Below are positions 1 to 5,138 of a stretch of DNA of 5,138 nt, in pieces (the first letter of the stretch is position 1; each line of letters starts with the position of its first letter). The position numbers were made by a program, and so were the translations under genes. The stretch spans positions 1-5,138 of the forward strand of contig JAICLM010000165.1 in NCBI GenBank assembly GCA_025927435.1, in the 5' to 3' direction. The DNA is from Thermoleophilia bacterium. Lineage in GTDB: Bacteria; Actinomycetota; Thermoleophilia; Gaiellales; Gaiellaceae. The notes below the pieces were generated by a model. The model searched no databases and had not been told where the DNA came from. It was given only the letters and a program-made list of their open reading frames with translations.

Positions 1-33
1 GCGCTCGGGACTGCTCTGCAAAGGCTCGTTCAT
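1..33 (-). CDS. 5' end of an unidentified gene (partial, runs off the window)
   Basis: Reading the minus strand from 33 towards 1 gives an ATG and 11 open codons, M-N-E-P-L-Q-S-S-P-E-R, with no stop before the window edge. The start is supported by a strong purine-rich ribosome binding site, GGGGGGAGG at 50-42, ending 8 bases before the ATG. The gene lies 61 bases downstream of the sigma factor stop on the same strand, so the two may be co-transcribed. Its product could be a partner of the sigma factor, but eleven residues are too few to assign a family or even to exclude a chance start. The call rests on the binding site, the spacing and the conserved strand. Confidence 0.55.
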   Translation of the reverse strand, partial: MNEPLQSSPER

Positions 34-38
34 CTCGA

Positions 39-67
39 ATGCCTCCCCCCTTTACTGGTAGAGGCAT
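39..67 (-). promoter_or_regulatory. Inverted repeat that could hide the ribosome binding site of the partial gene
   Basis: ATGCCTC at 39-45 and GAGGCAT at 61-67 form a perfect 7-bp inverted repeat with a 15-base loop. On the minus-strand transcript, the ribosome binding site GGGGGGAGG (50-42) lies partly in the loop and partly in the downstream arm, so folding would mask part of it. This may be a translational control hairpin or part of the transcript end of the sigma gene. It has no T-tract, which argues against a simple terminator. The repeat is seen directly; the function is inferred. Confidence 0.3.
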
Positions 68-94
68 ACGGCGGGCCGATCCTTTCTCCCGGCC

Positions 95-1060
95 CTACGG
101 GATCGGCACGGTGACGGTCGTGATCGGCGTCGTCACGGTCGCTGTCGTGACCGTGGGAACGGTCACGGTCACGGTCGTGACCGGTGTGCTGACGGCGACC
201 GTCGTGGGCGTCGTCGGAATCGTCAGCGCCGGCAGATGAACGGTCGGCACCTGGAGCGTCGTGCGCGACGCCGAGGTCGTCACTTCGGCCGTCGACGAGA
301 GGGCCGGTGCAGAGGTCGCGGCTTCGTTCGACCGTCGCGTCGCAGCATGAGCCGCGGCTGCTTTCGGGCCCTTCGCCGTCCTGCGGTGGTGACGAGCCGA
401 GTCGAGCGCGAGGACAGTGCGAGGCGCCCGCGCCCGCGTCACCATCGCCGCGGCGGCCTTCTTGGTGTCGACCGGAGCGACCGCCCGCGCCGCGACGATC
501 CCCGTGGTCGCGAGACCGGCGGCGACCACGACTGTCGCCGCGCCCTTCGCAACCGCCGCCTGCGGCATGCCGAGCCGCTTCCCCCAGCGCCACAACCCGA
601 TCCCGACCGTGGTGACAGCGAGTGTCTGGCGGAGCCGCCGCCGGCCGCGGTGGAGCAGCATGGTCACGGCGTTGACCGACGTGCCCATCTGCTCCGCCGT
701 CTCGCCGTACGAGAGGCCGAGCACGTCCCGGTACACCACGGCGGCGCGTTGCTCTCTCGGCAAGCTCTCGAGTGCCGCATTGATCTCGGGGATCCCCGAC
801 GCCTCCTGCACGGCGTACTCCTCGAGCGGTTCCGCGCTCAAGCGGCGTCGTCGGAGACGGCGACCGGCGTTGAGCGCGATCGCCGCGAGCCACGCGCGCG
901 GGTTGCGGGGGATCGTGCCGCGCTCGAGTGCGCGCTGCGCATCGAGGAAGGCCGTCTGCACGACGTCCTCGGCGTCGTGATGGTCGCGCAGCTCGCGCTC
1001 GACGAGTCGCACGAGCCCGGCGCGATGCTCTCGATACAGGCGCTCGATCTCGCTCGGCAC
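95..1060 (-). CDS. ECF-type RNA polymerase sigma factor with membrane-segment and Thr/Val-rich C-terminal extension
   Basis: This encodes a sigma-70 family extracytoplasmic-function (ECF) sigma factor of 321 residues, expected to direct RNA polymerase to a small promoter set. Region 2 spans about residues 5-70, with the typical DAEDVVQTAFLDA stretch at 29-41. Region 4 spans about 93-146, with LPREQRAAVVYRDVLGLSY leading into a helix-turn-helix (ETAEQMGTSVNAV) and a basic end, HRGRRRLRQ. ECF factors usually stop near 160-200 residues. Here about 175 more follow: a hydrophobic Ala/Val/Gly segment at about 167-194, a basic Ala-rich linker (195-245), and a Thr/Val/Pro tail (about 260-320). The tail may lie outside the membrane, which would tether the factor, but the basic residues after the segment go against the positive-inside rule. 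The start is GTG at 1060-1058, since an in-frame TAG lies two codons upstream and the first internal Met is residue 125. The upstream ribosome binding site is weak (GGGAA). No anti-sigma gene is visible. The family call is firm; the membrane topology is inference. Confidence 0.9.
   Translation of the reverse strand: MPSEIERLYREHRAGLVRLVERELRDHHDAEDVVQTAFLDAQRALERGTIPRNPRAWLAAIALNAGRRLRRRRLSAEPLEEYAVQEASGIPEINAALESLPREQRAAVVYRDVLGLSYGETAEQMGTSVNAVTMLLHRGRRRLRQTLAVTTVGIGLWRWGKRLGMPQAAVAKGAATVVVAAGLATTGIVAARAVAPVDTKKAAAAMVTRARAPRTVLALDSARHHRRTAKGPKAAAAHAATRRSNEAATSAPALSSTAEVTTSASRTTLQVPTVHLPALTIPTTPTTVAVSTPVTTVTVTVPTVTTATVTTPITTVTVPIP
107..200. repeat. Degenerate GGTCAC/ACGGTC short repeat within the sigma factor tail
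   Basis: The DNA encoding the Thr/Val tail is built from imperfect copies of a six-base unit. GGTCAC occurs twice in tandem (161-166 and 167-172), followed by GGTC and the inverted copy GTGACC (177-182). Further ACGGTC and GTCGTGACCG copies lie between 113 and 184. The unit encodes alternating Thr and Val on the minus strand. This looks like low-complexity expansion under coding constraint, not a mobile repeat. Such tracts can change length by slippage. Confidence 0.6.
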
Positions 1061-1220
1061 GGTCTAGTCGTTCCCGCACACCGAGGGGAGCGAAACGGAG
1101 GAGGTCCCGTGGTCACCTCTACACGGCTGACCGGCGCCGCTTAGAATCGGCCCCCGGATCGTTGGCCCCAGTCCTCGATCCGCAGCGGTAACCGCACTCG
1201 ATCAGGGGGAGGTCACCCAA
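1061..1220. other. Divergent intergenic region between sigma factor and amidase
   Basis: About 160 bases separate two divergently transcribed genes, so promoters for both should lie here. On the plus strand TAGAAT at 1142-1147 resembles a -10 box, but no convincing -35 lies 16-18 bases upstream. A short palindrome, GCGGTAACCGC (1185-1195), lies 25 bases before the amidase start and could be a small operator. On the minus strand GGGAAC (1075-1070) resembles an ECF -35 element but is too close to the sigma start to act for that gene. No promoter can be named with confidence. Confidence 0.3.
1205..1213 (+). promoter_or_regulatory. Strong ribosome binding site for the amidase
   Basis: GGGGGAGGT ends 7 bases before the ATG at 1221. 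It is close to the ideal anti-16S complement and fixes the amidase start at the residue that opens a clear signal peptide. Confidence 0.8.
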
Positions 1221-2891
1221 ATGAGCAGCCGATTCCGGCGTTTGCTCGTTCTCACGGCGGTACTCGCCCTCGCGCTCGGGGCATCCGGCGCGACGGCGTC
1301 GCGCGGTCTCGTAGGCAATCTCACGAACACGAAGGTCGCCGGGATCAACGTCGACCAGACGACGATTCCGCAGCTCGAGGCGTTGATGAATTCCCACCGG
1401 ATCAACGCCGTCAAGCTGACGAACTTCTATCTGCGGCGCATCCGTCAGTCCAACGCGGTGCTGCACGCGGTGATCACGGTCAGCCCGACGGCTCACGCCG
1501 ACGCACGCGCCGCCGATCGGGCGCGGCGCAGCGGCGACCACCGTCCGCTGCTCGGGATCCCGATCATCGTCAAGGACAACATCGACACCACCGGTATGCC
1601 GACGACGGCCGGCTCCTGGGCTCTCGCCGGGAGCACACCTCCCGACGCGTTCATCGTCCAGCGCCTGAAGGCCGCCGGCGCGATCATCATCGGCAAGGCC
1701 AACCTGTCCGAGTGGGCCAACTTCCGCTCCGCCCCCTCGTCGAGCGGCTGGAGCGGAATCGGCGGCCAGACGAGCATGCCGTACGTGCTCGACCGCAACC
1801 CCTGCGGCTCGAGCTCCGGATCCGGCGTCAGCGCCGCCGCCGACCTCGCGGTCGCAGCGGTCGGCACGGAGACGGACGGTTCGGTCGTCTGCCCGTCCGG
1901 CACCAACGACGACGTCGGGATCAAGCCGACGCTCGGGCTGTGGAGTCGCGCGGGCGTCGTCCCGATCAGCTCCAACCAGGACACCGCAGGCCCGATTGCC
2001 CGCAACGTGACCGACGCTGCCGTCCTGCTGGGCGCAGCGACCGGTGTCGACCCGAACGACGACGCGACGAGTGCTCAGACCGGCCACGCTTTCAGCGACT
2101 ACACGCAGTTCCTCCACAGCAACGCCCTGCAGGGCGCTCGCATCGGCGTCTGGCGGGCCGGCACCTACGATCCGCTGCTCGTCGGGCCGGTCGTCGAGCC
2201 GATCCTCGCGAACGTGAAGTCGGCGCTCCAGGCTCAGGGCGCGACCGTGGTCGATCCGACAGACATCGACCTGTCGGCGACGGCGAACGAGCTCTCGGCG
2301 CTCCTGTGCGAGTTCAAGTCCGACATCGGGACGTACCTCCAGACCTACGTGCACGGAACGAACCCCGTGTCGCACGCGCCCTACCCGCAGACGCTCGCGG
2401 ACCTGATCGCCTTCGACCAGGCCCACCCGAACCTGGAGGGGCCCTGGAACGACCTGATCTTCGAGCTGGCGGATGCGACGAACGGCCGCGACAGTGCGTG
2501 CGACGACCTGCGTGCGGCGACGACGCCGCCCGTGCAGGCGGCGATCAATTCGCTCATGGCCGCCAACCACCTCGACGCGATCATCGCCCTGACGAACGGT
2601 CCGGCGTGGCCCAACAACGCCGACCCGAACGAGGGCGACCTCAACGGTCACTTCGAGCTGTTCGTGGGCTCGTCGGGGGCGGCCGCAGTGGCCGGGTACC
2701 CCGACATCACGGTCCCGGCCGGCCACGATCAGGGACTACCGCTCGGGATCACGTTCATCGGTGGCCAGTGGGCCGAGCCGAAGCTGATCGGATACGCGTA
2801 CGACTACGAGCAGGCCACGCACATCCGTGTCCCGCCGCAGTTCATCCCCACGATCGGCGACGCGCTCTTCCCGGGAGTCCCGAACCCCTAG
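1221..2891 (+). CDS. Secreted amidase-signature family enzyme, peptide-amidase-like
   Basis: This encodes a 556-residue amidase-signature hydrolase, which cleaves C-N amide bonds through a Ser-cisSer-Lys triad. The N-terminus is a signal peptide: arginines at 4, 6 and 7, a Leu/Ala-rich core at 8-20, and a likely cleavage site after ATA (residue 26), so the enzyme probably acts outside the cytoplasm. The visible triad is Lys118 (in IIVKDN), Ser197 (first Ser of GSSSGSG, 196-202) and Ser221 (in GTETDGS). The spacings of 79 and 24 match those I recall for Stenotrophomonas peptide amidase (Lys123, Ser202, Ser226). This suggests a C-terminal-peptide-amide or similar amidase, not the GatA subunit of tRNA amidotransferase, which is cytoplasmic and sits with gatB and gatC. 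The C-terminal part keeps the family's PDITVPAG and LPLGITFIGG segments (about 494-515). Length and motifs are complete, with no frameshift. The gene stands alone, divergent from the sigma factor and followed by a hairpin terminator. The true substrate cannot be read from sequence. Confidence 0.92.
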   Translation: MSSRFRRLLVLTAVLALALGASGATASRGLVGNLTNTKVAGINVDQTTIPQLEALMNSHRINAVKLTNFYLRRIRQSNAVLHAVITVSPTAHADARAADRARRSGDHRPLLGIPIIVKDNIDTTGMPTTAGSWALAGSTPPDAFIVQRLKAAGAIIIGKANLSEWANFRSAPSSSGWSGIGGQTSMPYVLDRNPCGSSSGSGVSAAADLAVAAVGTETDGSVVCPSGTNDDVGIKPTLGLWSRAGVVPISSNQDTAGPIARNVTDAAVLLGAATGVDPNDDATSAQTGHAFSDYTQFLHSNALQGARIGVWRAGTYDPLLVGPVVEPILANVKSALQAQGATVVDPTDIDLSATANELSALLCEFKSDIGTYLQTYVHGTNPVSHAPYPQTLADLIAFDQAHPNLEGPWNDLIFELADATNGRDSACDDLRAATTPPVQAAINSLMAANHLDAIIALTNGPAWPNNADPNEGDLNGHFELFVGSSGAAAVAGYPDITVPAGHDQGLPLGITFIGGQWAEPKLIGYAYDYEQATHIRVPPQFIPTIGDALFPGVPNP

Positions 2892-2923
2892 CTCGGTAGA
2901 CGAGCCGCCGTCTCGGACGTCTC

Positions 2924-2957
2924 GCGCGAAGCCCGGCTCACCGGCCGGGCTTCGCGC
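2924..2957 (+). terminator. Hairpin terminator after the amidase
   Basis: GCGCGAAGCCCGGC (2924-2937) and GCCGGGCTTCGCGC (2944-2957) form a perfect 14-bp stem with a six-base loop, starting 32 bases past the amidase stop and followed by TTT. The short T-run is typical of high-GC intrinsic-like terminators. It separates the amidase from the downstream operon, making read-through less likely. The stem is seen directly; termination is inferred. Confidence 0.8.
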
Positions 2958-2974
2958 TTTCGCCACGCTTTAGG

Positions 2975-2991
2975 TCCGACCCCTTGTCGGA
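2975..2991. promoter_or_regulatory. Inverted repeat over the -35 region, possible operator
   Basis: TCCGAC (2975-2980) and GTCGGA (2986-2991) form a 6-bp inverted repeat with a five-base spacer. The right arm overlaps the proposed -35 box of the downstream operon, which is a usual site for a repressor or activator. It could be chance in GC-rich DNA. No regulator gene is visible nearby except the sigma factor. Confidence 0.35.
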
Positions 2992-3012
2992 ATCGCGCTG
3001 AGCTTCTAAGGT
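2984..3012 (+). promoter_or_regulatory. Candidate promoter for the membrane protein/peptidase/patatin operon
   Basis: TTGTCG (2984-2989) and TAAGGT (3007-3012) are separated by 17 bases. They match the sigma-70 -35 box at 4 of 6 positions and follow the TAnnnT pattern common for -10 boxes in high-GC actinobacteria. Transcription would start near 3018-3019, leaving a leader of about 25 bases before the GTG at 3044. Position just past the terminator and before a tight gene cluster supports the call, but there is no experimental evidence. Confidence 0.45.
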
Positions 3013-3034
3013 CAGCACAACGTCGTCACGGATC

Positions 3035-3039
3035 GGAGG
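3035..3039 (+). promoter_or_regulatory. Ribosome binding site for the membrane protein
   Basis: GGAGG lies 4 bases before the GTG at 3044. The spacing is short, but this is the only good site nearby. The frame is closed upstream by a TGA at 2999-3001, and no ATG lies between. Confidence 0.6.
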
Positions 3040-3043
3040 CCCG

Positions 3044-4108
3044 GTGGCCGAACGGATCCAGCAGCTGAGCGACGTCGGGCCGGTGCGGCACGTTCCGGCG
3101 CAAACGAGGACCCCTGCGCGAGCCCCGAGCTTCAGCGAGCTCGTCCATGCTCACCATGCCTGGTGGCGGGGCCGGCAGGGTGGTGCGCCCGACCGCGCGG
3201 CCGAGGCCGAATACGACTCGCTGCATGCCGCGTTCGAGGCGAAGCACGGCGAGATCGTCCGGGCCTACTGGTGCTCGGACATCCCGAGCGCGGTCGCACT
3301 GACCGAGAAGAAGCGGCTCAGAGGTCGCGTGGCGTCCAGGTTCGGCTTTTATCGTGAGAGCGACTGGGCGACGAAGAACGCTCCGGATGTCGCGGCCGAG
3401 CTGCACCGCTGCGACGCGCTCGCGGTGCGGGCGAAGGCGGTGTTGTCCGGGGTGCGGCAGCGGATTTGCCTCGAGCTCGCCGTCTCCTGCGCGGCCAACC
3501 TGCTCAGCCTGGTCGACAAGCGGGCCCGGGCGGGCGATGAAGACAGCACCGCAGAGGCACTCGACCGCGAGCGCGCGGCGATCGCCAAGGTCGAGGCCTA
3601 CTACTGCGAGGCCGCAAACGGTCAGGCACAACTCGTCTACTTCGGCGGCATCGCGGCCGTGACCCTCCTCATCGCCGCCGTCGCCACCGTCTGGCTCTCG
3701 ATCAGCTGGGCCGCTCCGGTCGCGGCCCTCGTGGCGGGCGCCCTCGGCGCCGTCGTGAGCGTGATCCAGCGGATCAACAGCGGCGTGTTCGAGCTCGAGT
3801 ACGACGTCGGCGGCCCGTACACGTTCTTCCTCGGCGGCCTGCGGCCCGTGCTCGGAGGCCTCTTCGCGATGGCGATCACGTTTGCCATCAGCGGCGGGCT
3901 GTTGCACATGCCGGTCGACGCACCCGAGCACTCGCCCACCCGGCGGTTCGCGCTGCTCGTGCTCGCCTTCCTCGCCGGGTTCAGTGAGCGGTGGGCGCAG
4001 GACACCCTCACCGCGATCGTGCCGGCCTCGCACGCCCCCACGCATCCGGGCCGAGCGACTGCCCCGCCTCCCGGGGCGACCCCTCAGAAAGGAGCAGGTC
4101 ATGAGTGA
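3044..4108 (+). CDS. Uncharacterised multi-pass membrane protein, first gene of operon
   Basis: This encodes a 354-residue protein of unknown function starting at GTG. The N-terminal half (about 30-195) is soluble, charged and probably helical, including a Trp-Trp pair at 40-41 and a basic patch (EKKRLRGR, 88-95). The C-terminal half is membrane-embedded: likely segments at about 197-219, 222-241, 262-286 and a shorter one at 301-313. Conserved-looking motifs lie between and after them: GALGAVVSVIQRINSG (232-247), RPVLGGLFAMAITFAISGG (267-285) and FLAGFSERWAQD (309-320). I recall this GxxSVxQR / RPxxGxxF / LAGFSER pattern from hypothetical membrane proteins of many bacteria, but know no assigned function. 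There is no signal peptide, and the soluble half is probably cytoplasmic. The tail (328-354) is Pro/Ala-rich. The last eight bases overlap the peptidase gene, implying translational coupling. It could be a membrane anchor or channel for the downstream hydrolases, but this is inference. Confidence 0.85.
   Translation: MAERIQQLSDVGPVRHVPAQTRTPARAPSFSELVHAHHAWWRGRQGGAPDRAAEAEYDSLHAAFEAKHGEIVRAYWCSDIPSAVALTEKKRLRGRVASRFGFYRESDWATKNAPDVAAELHRCDALAVRAKAVLSGVRQRICLELAVSCAANLLSLVDKRARAGDEDSTAEALDRERAAIAKVEAYYCEAANGQAQLVYFGGIAAVTLLIAAVATVWLSISWAAPVAALVAGALGAVVSVIQRINSGVFELEYDVGGPYTFFLGGLRPVLGGLFAMAITFAISGGLLHMPVDAPEHSPTRRFALLVLAFLAGFSERWAQDTLTAIVPASHAPTHPGRATAPPPGATPQKGAGHE
4088..4094 (+). promoter_or_regulatory. 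Ribosome binding site that fixes the peptidase start
   Basis: AAAGGAG ends 6 bases before the ATG at 4101. The same frame is open upstream to 3882, but that stretch lies over the membrane protein's coding sequence and translates to low-complexity Pro/Arg/Ser sequence unlike a peptidase. This site therefore picks the internal ATG as the true start. Confidence 0.8.
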
Positions 4109-4910
4109 CACCACGCTCGCTGTGGTGAGCGACGCCCCGACGGGCCTCGCCGTCAGGACGCAGAAGCGGTACGGCTGGAGGCCGGACCACCCCGACATGC
4201 GCGACTACCTGGCGGCGGTCGAGCCGCTGAAAACCCTGCCGCGCGAGGTGAGCCTCCGCGACCAGATGCCGCCGGTCTACGACCAGGGCCAGCTCGGCTC
4301 GTGCACCGCGAACAGCATCGGCGCAATCCTCCAGTTCAACGAGCTCAAGCAGGGCCAGAAGGACGCCGCGACGCCCTCCCGCCTCTTCATCTACTACAAC
4401 GAGCGGGTGATGGAGGGGACCGTCGACCAGGACTCCGGCGCGGAGATCCGCGACGGGATCAAGTCGGTCGCACAGCTCGGCGCGCCGCCCGAGACGGACT
4501 GGCCGTACGAGATCAACGACTTCGCGACGAAGCCGCCGGTGCCGGCCTACGAGGACGGGCTCAAGCATCAGGCGATCCGCTACGCACGGGTGCCGCAGAC
4601 GCAGATGGGGATCCAGAACGTGCTCGCCTCCGGGTATCCGATCTCGTTCGGGTTCACCGTGTACGAGTCGTTCGAGAAGGATGTCGGCTCGGACGGGATC
4701 GTCCCCATGCCGCAGCCGAACGAGCCGGTGATCGGCGGCCACGCCGTCGTCGCCATCGGCTACAAGCCGATCGGCCGGCAGCTGTACTTCGAGTGCCGGA
4801 ACTCCTGGGGCGCCGACTGGGCCGATCAGGGCTACTTCTGGATGCCGGCGGCCTACGTCACGAGTAGCAACCTCGCGCAGGACTTCTGGGTCATCGAACA
4901 GGTCGAGTAA
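4101..4910 (+). CDS. Papain-like (C1 family) cysteine peptidase
   Basis: This encodes a 269-residue papain-fold cysteine protease. The catalytic set is complete: Gln62 for the oxyanion hole and Cys68 in DQGQLGSCTANSIGA, His214 in GGHAVVAIGY, and Asn234 in RNSWGADWADQGYFWMP. The N-terminus has the RYGWRPDHPDMRDY motif (23-36) common in bacterial C1 peptidases, including the xylellain type as I recall it. Only about 50 residues precede the mature-like core, so there is no classical long inhibitory propeptide. There is no signal peptide or membrane segment, so the enzyme is probably cytoplasmic unless exported by another route. It overlaps the membrane protein gene by 8 bases and is followed after 13 bases by the patatin gene, so the three are very likely one operon. 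The protease may process the membrane protein, the phospholipase or a host target. The family call is firm; the substrate is unknown. Confidence 0.93.
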   Translation: MSDTTLAVVSDAPTGLAVRTQKRYGWRPDHPDMRDYLAAVEPLKTLPREVSLRDQMPPVYDQGQLGSCTANSIGAILQFNELKQGQKDAATPSRLFIYYNERVMEGTVDQDSGAEIRDGIKSVAQLGAPPETDWPYEINDFATKPPVPAYEDGLKHQAIRYARVPQTQMGIQNVLASGYPISFGFTVYESFEKDVGSDGIVPMPQPNEPVIGGHAVVAIGYKPIGRQLYFECRNSWGADWADQGYFWMPAAYVTSSNLAQDFWVIEQVE

Positions 4911-4923
4911 GGGGGTTCGAGTC

Positions 4924-5138
4924 GTGGCAGTAGACGAGAGGCACCGAGCCGACGGGGTCTTCGAGGGCGGCGGCGTGAAGGGCATCGCCTTCGCCGGCGC
5001 GATCGCCGCGGCCGAACGGGACGCGGGCGTGCAGGAGTGGGTCAACGTCGCCGGCACCTCGGCGGGCTCGATCGTCGCCGCGCTGCTCGTGGCCGGTTAC
5101 GACGCCACGGGCATCCAGAGGCTCCTCGCGGGTGCGAA
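4924..5138 (+). CDS. Patatin-like phospholipase, N-terminal part (partial)
   Basis: This is the first 71 codons of a patatin-family lipid acyl hydrolase, cut by the right edge. The glycine-rich oxyanion loop EGGGVKGIAFAGA (14-26) and the nucleophile elbow GTSAGS (44-49, catalytic Ser46) are intact. The catalytic Asp (DGG/DGA motif) would lie beyond the window. The family cleaves acyl chains from phospholipids, usually at membranes. GTG at 4924 is taken as the start because a G-rich site (4911-4915) ends 8 bases before it and the patatin fold begins soon after, at residue 10. The 13-base gap from the peptidase stop indicates the same operon. Patatin-like enzymes occur as housekeeping lipases, secreted virulence factors and effectors of some antiphage systems (for example CapV in CBASS). 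Which applies here depends on the missing part and its neighbours. Confidence 0.9.
   Translation, partial: MAVDERHRADGVFEGGGVKGIAFAGAIAAAERDAGVQEWVNVAGTSAGSIVAALLVAGYDATGIQRLLAGA

Noticed and set aside
73..95. GGGCCG/CGGCCC hairpin as terminator of the sigma gene
   Set aside because: The stem is only 6 bp with an 11-base loop, touches the stop codon and has no T-run after it on the minus strand.
1070..1075. GGGAAC on the minus strand as an ECF -35 element for autoregulation of the sigma gene
   Set aside because: It ends only 9 bases before the GTG start, leaving no room for a -10 box and leader. It could at most be a weak ribosome binding site.
1109..1144. Eleven-codon plus-strand frame after a GGAGGAGGT site, a possible leader peptide
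   Set aside because: The spacing to the GTG is only 3 bases, the peptide is unremarkable, and no attenuator-like hairpins follow it before the amidase.
1142..1147. TAGAAT as the -10 box of the amidase promoter
   Set aside because: No acceptable -35 lies 16-18 bases upstream, so it is mentioned only within the intergenic entry.
1119..2726. Long minus-strand open frame (535 codons) opposite the amidase
   Set aside because: It mirrors the amidase gene, is dominated by Arg/Val/Asp/Gly, shows no domain motifs and has no good start site. It is a typical GC-rich shadow frame.
3882..4100. N-terminal extension of the peptidase frame
   Set aside because: It overlaps the membrane protein's coding region and translates to Pro/Arg/Ser low-complexity sequence; the AAAGGAG site supports the ATG at 4101.
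3026..4198. Minus-strand open frame (390 codons) opposite the membrane protein
   Set aside because: It is low-complexity Arg/Glu/Gly-rich, with no recognisable family, and opposes a gene with clear membrane segments and ribosome binding site.
4008..5057. Minus-strand open frame (349 codons) opposite the peptidase and patatin genes
   Set aside because: The plus strand here carries two genes with intact catalytic motifs; the opposing frame has none.

Overview
The window reads as high-GC bacterial DNA (GC- or CG-ending codons nearly throughout, GTG used as a start in three genes, strong GGAGG-type ribosome binding sites). The protein types suggest an actinobacterium: a sigma factor with a Thr/Val/Pro-rich tail, a secreted amidase, and a prokaryotic papain-like peptidase. 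A deep lineage such as Thermoleophilia is a guess from style, not from any marker gene.

Layout. (1) On the minus strand, from right to left, 1060-95 encodes an ECF-type sigma factor with a C-terminal extension holding one predicted membrane segment and a Thr/Val tail. It is followed by the first 11 codons of another minus-strand gene (33-1) that leaves the window. (2) A divergent gap of about 160 bases separates these from 1221-2891 (+), a secreted amidase-signature enzyme whose Lys-Ser-Ser spacing resembles bacterial peptide amidase. A perfect 14-bp hairpin at 2924-2957 closes this unit. (3) After a probable promoter at 2984-3012, a tight plus-strand operon begins: an uncharacterised multi-pass membrane protein (3044-4108), a papain-like (C1) cysteine peptidase (4101-4910, overlapping by 8 bases) and the start of a patatin-like phospholipase (4924 to the window edge).

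The last three genes are the most interesting part. A membrane protein of unknown role, a protease with no signal peptide and no sizeable propeptide, and a predicted lipid hydrolase are packed with an overlap and a 13-base gap, and have their own promoter candidate and an upstream terminator. This suggests they work together, perhaps at the membrane (stress, conflict or defence, or membrane/lipoprotein remodelling). The sequence here does not prove any of these roles, and the operon continues past the right edge. No RNA genes, insertion sequences, CRISPR arrays or attachment sites were seen.
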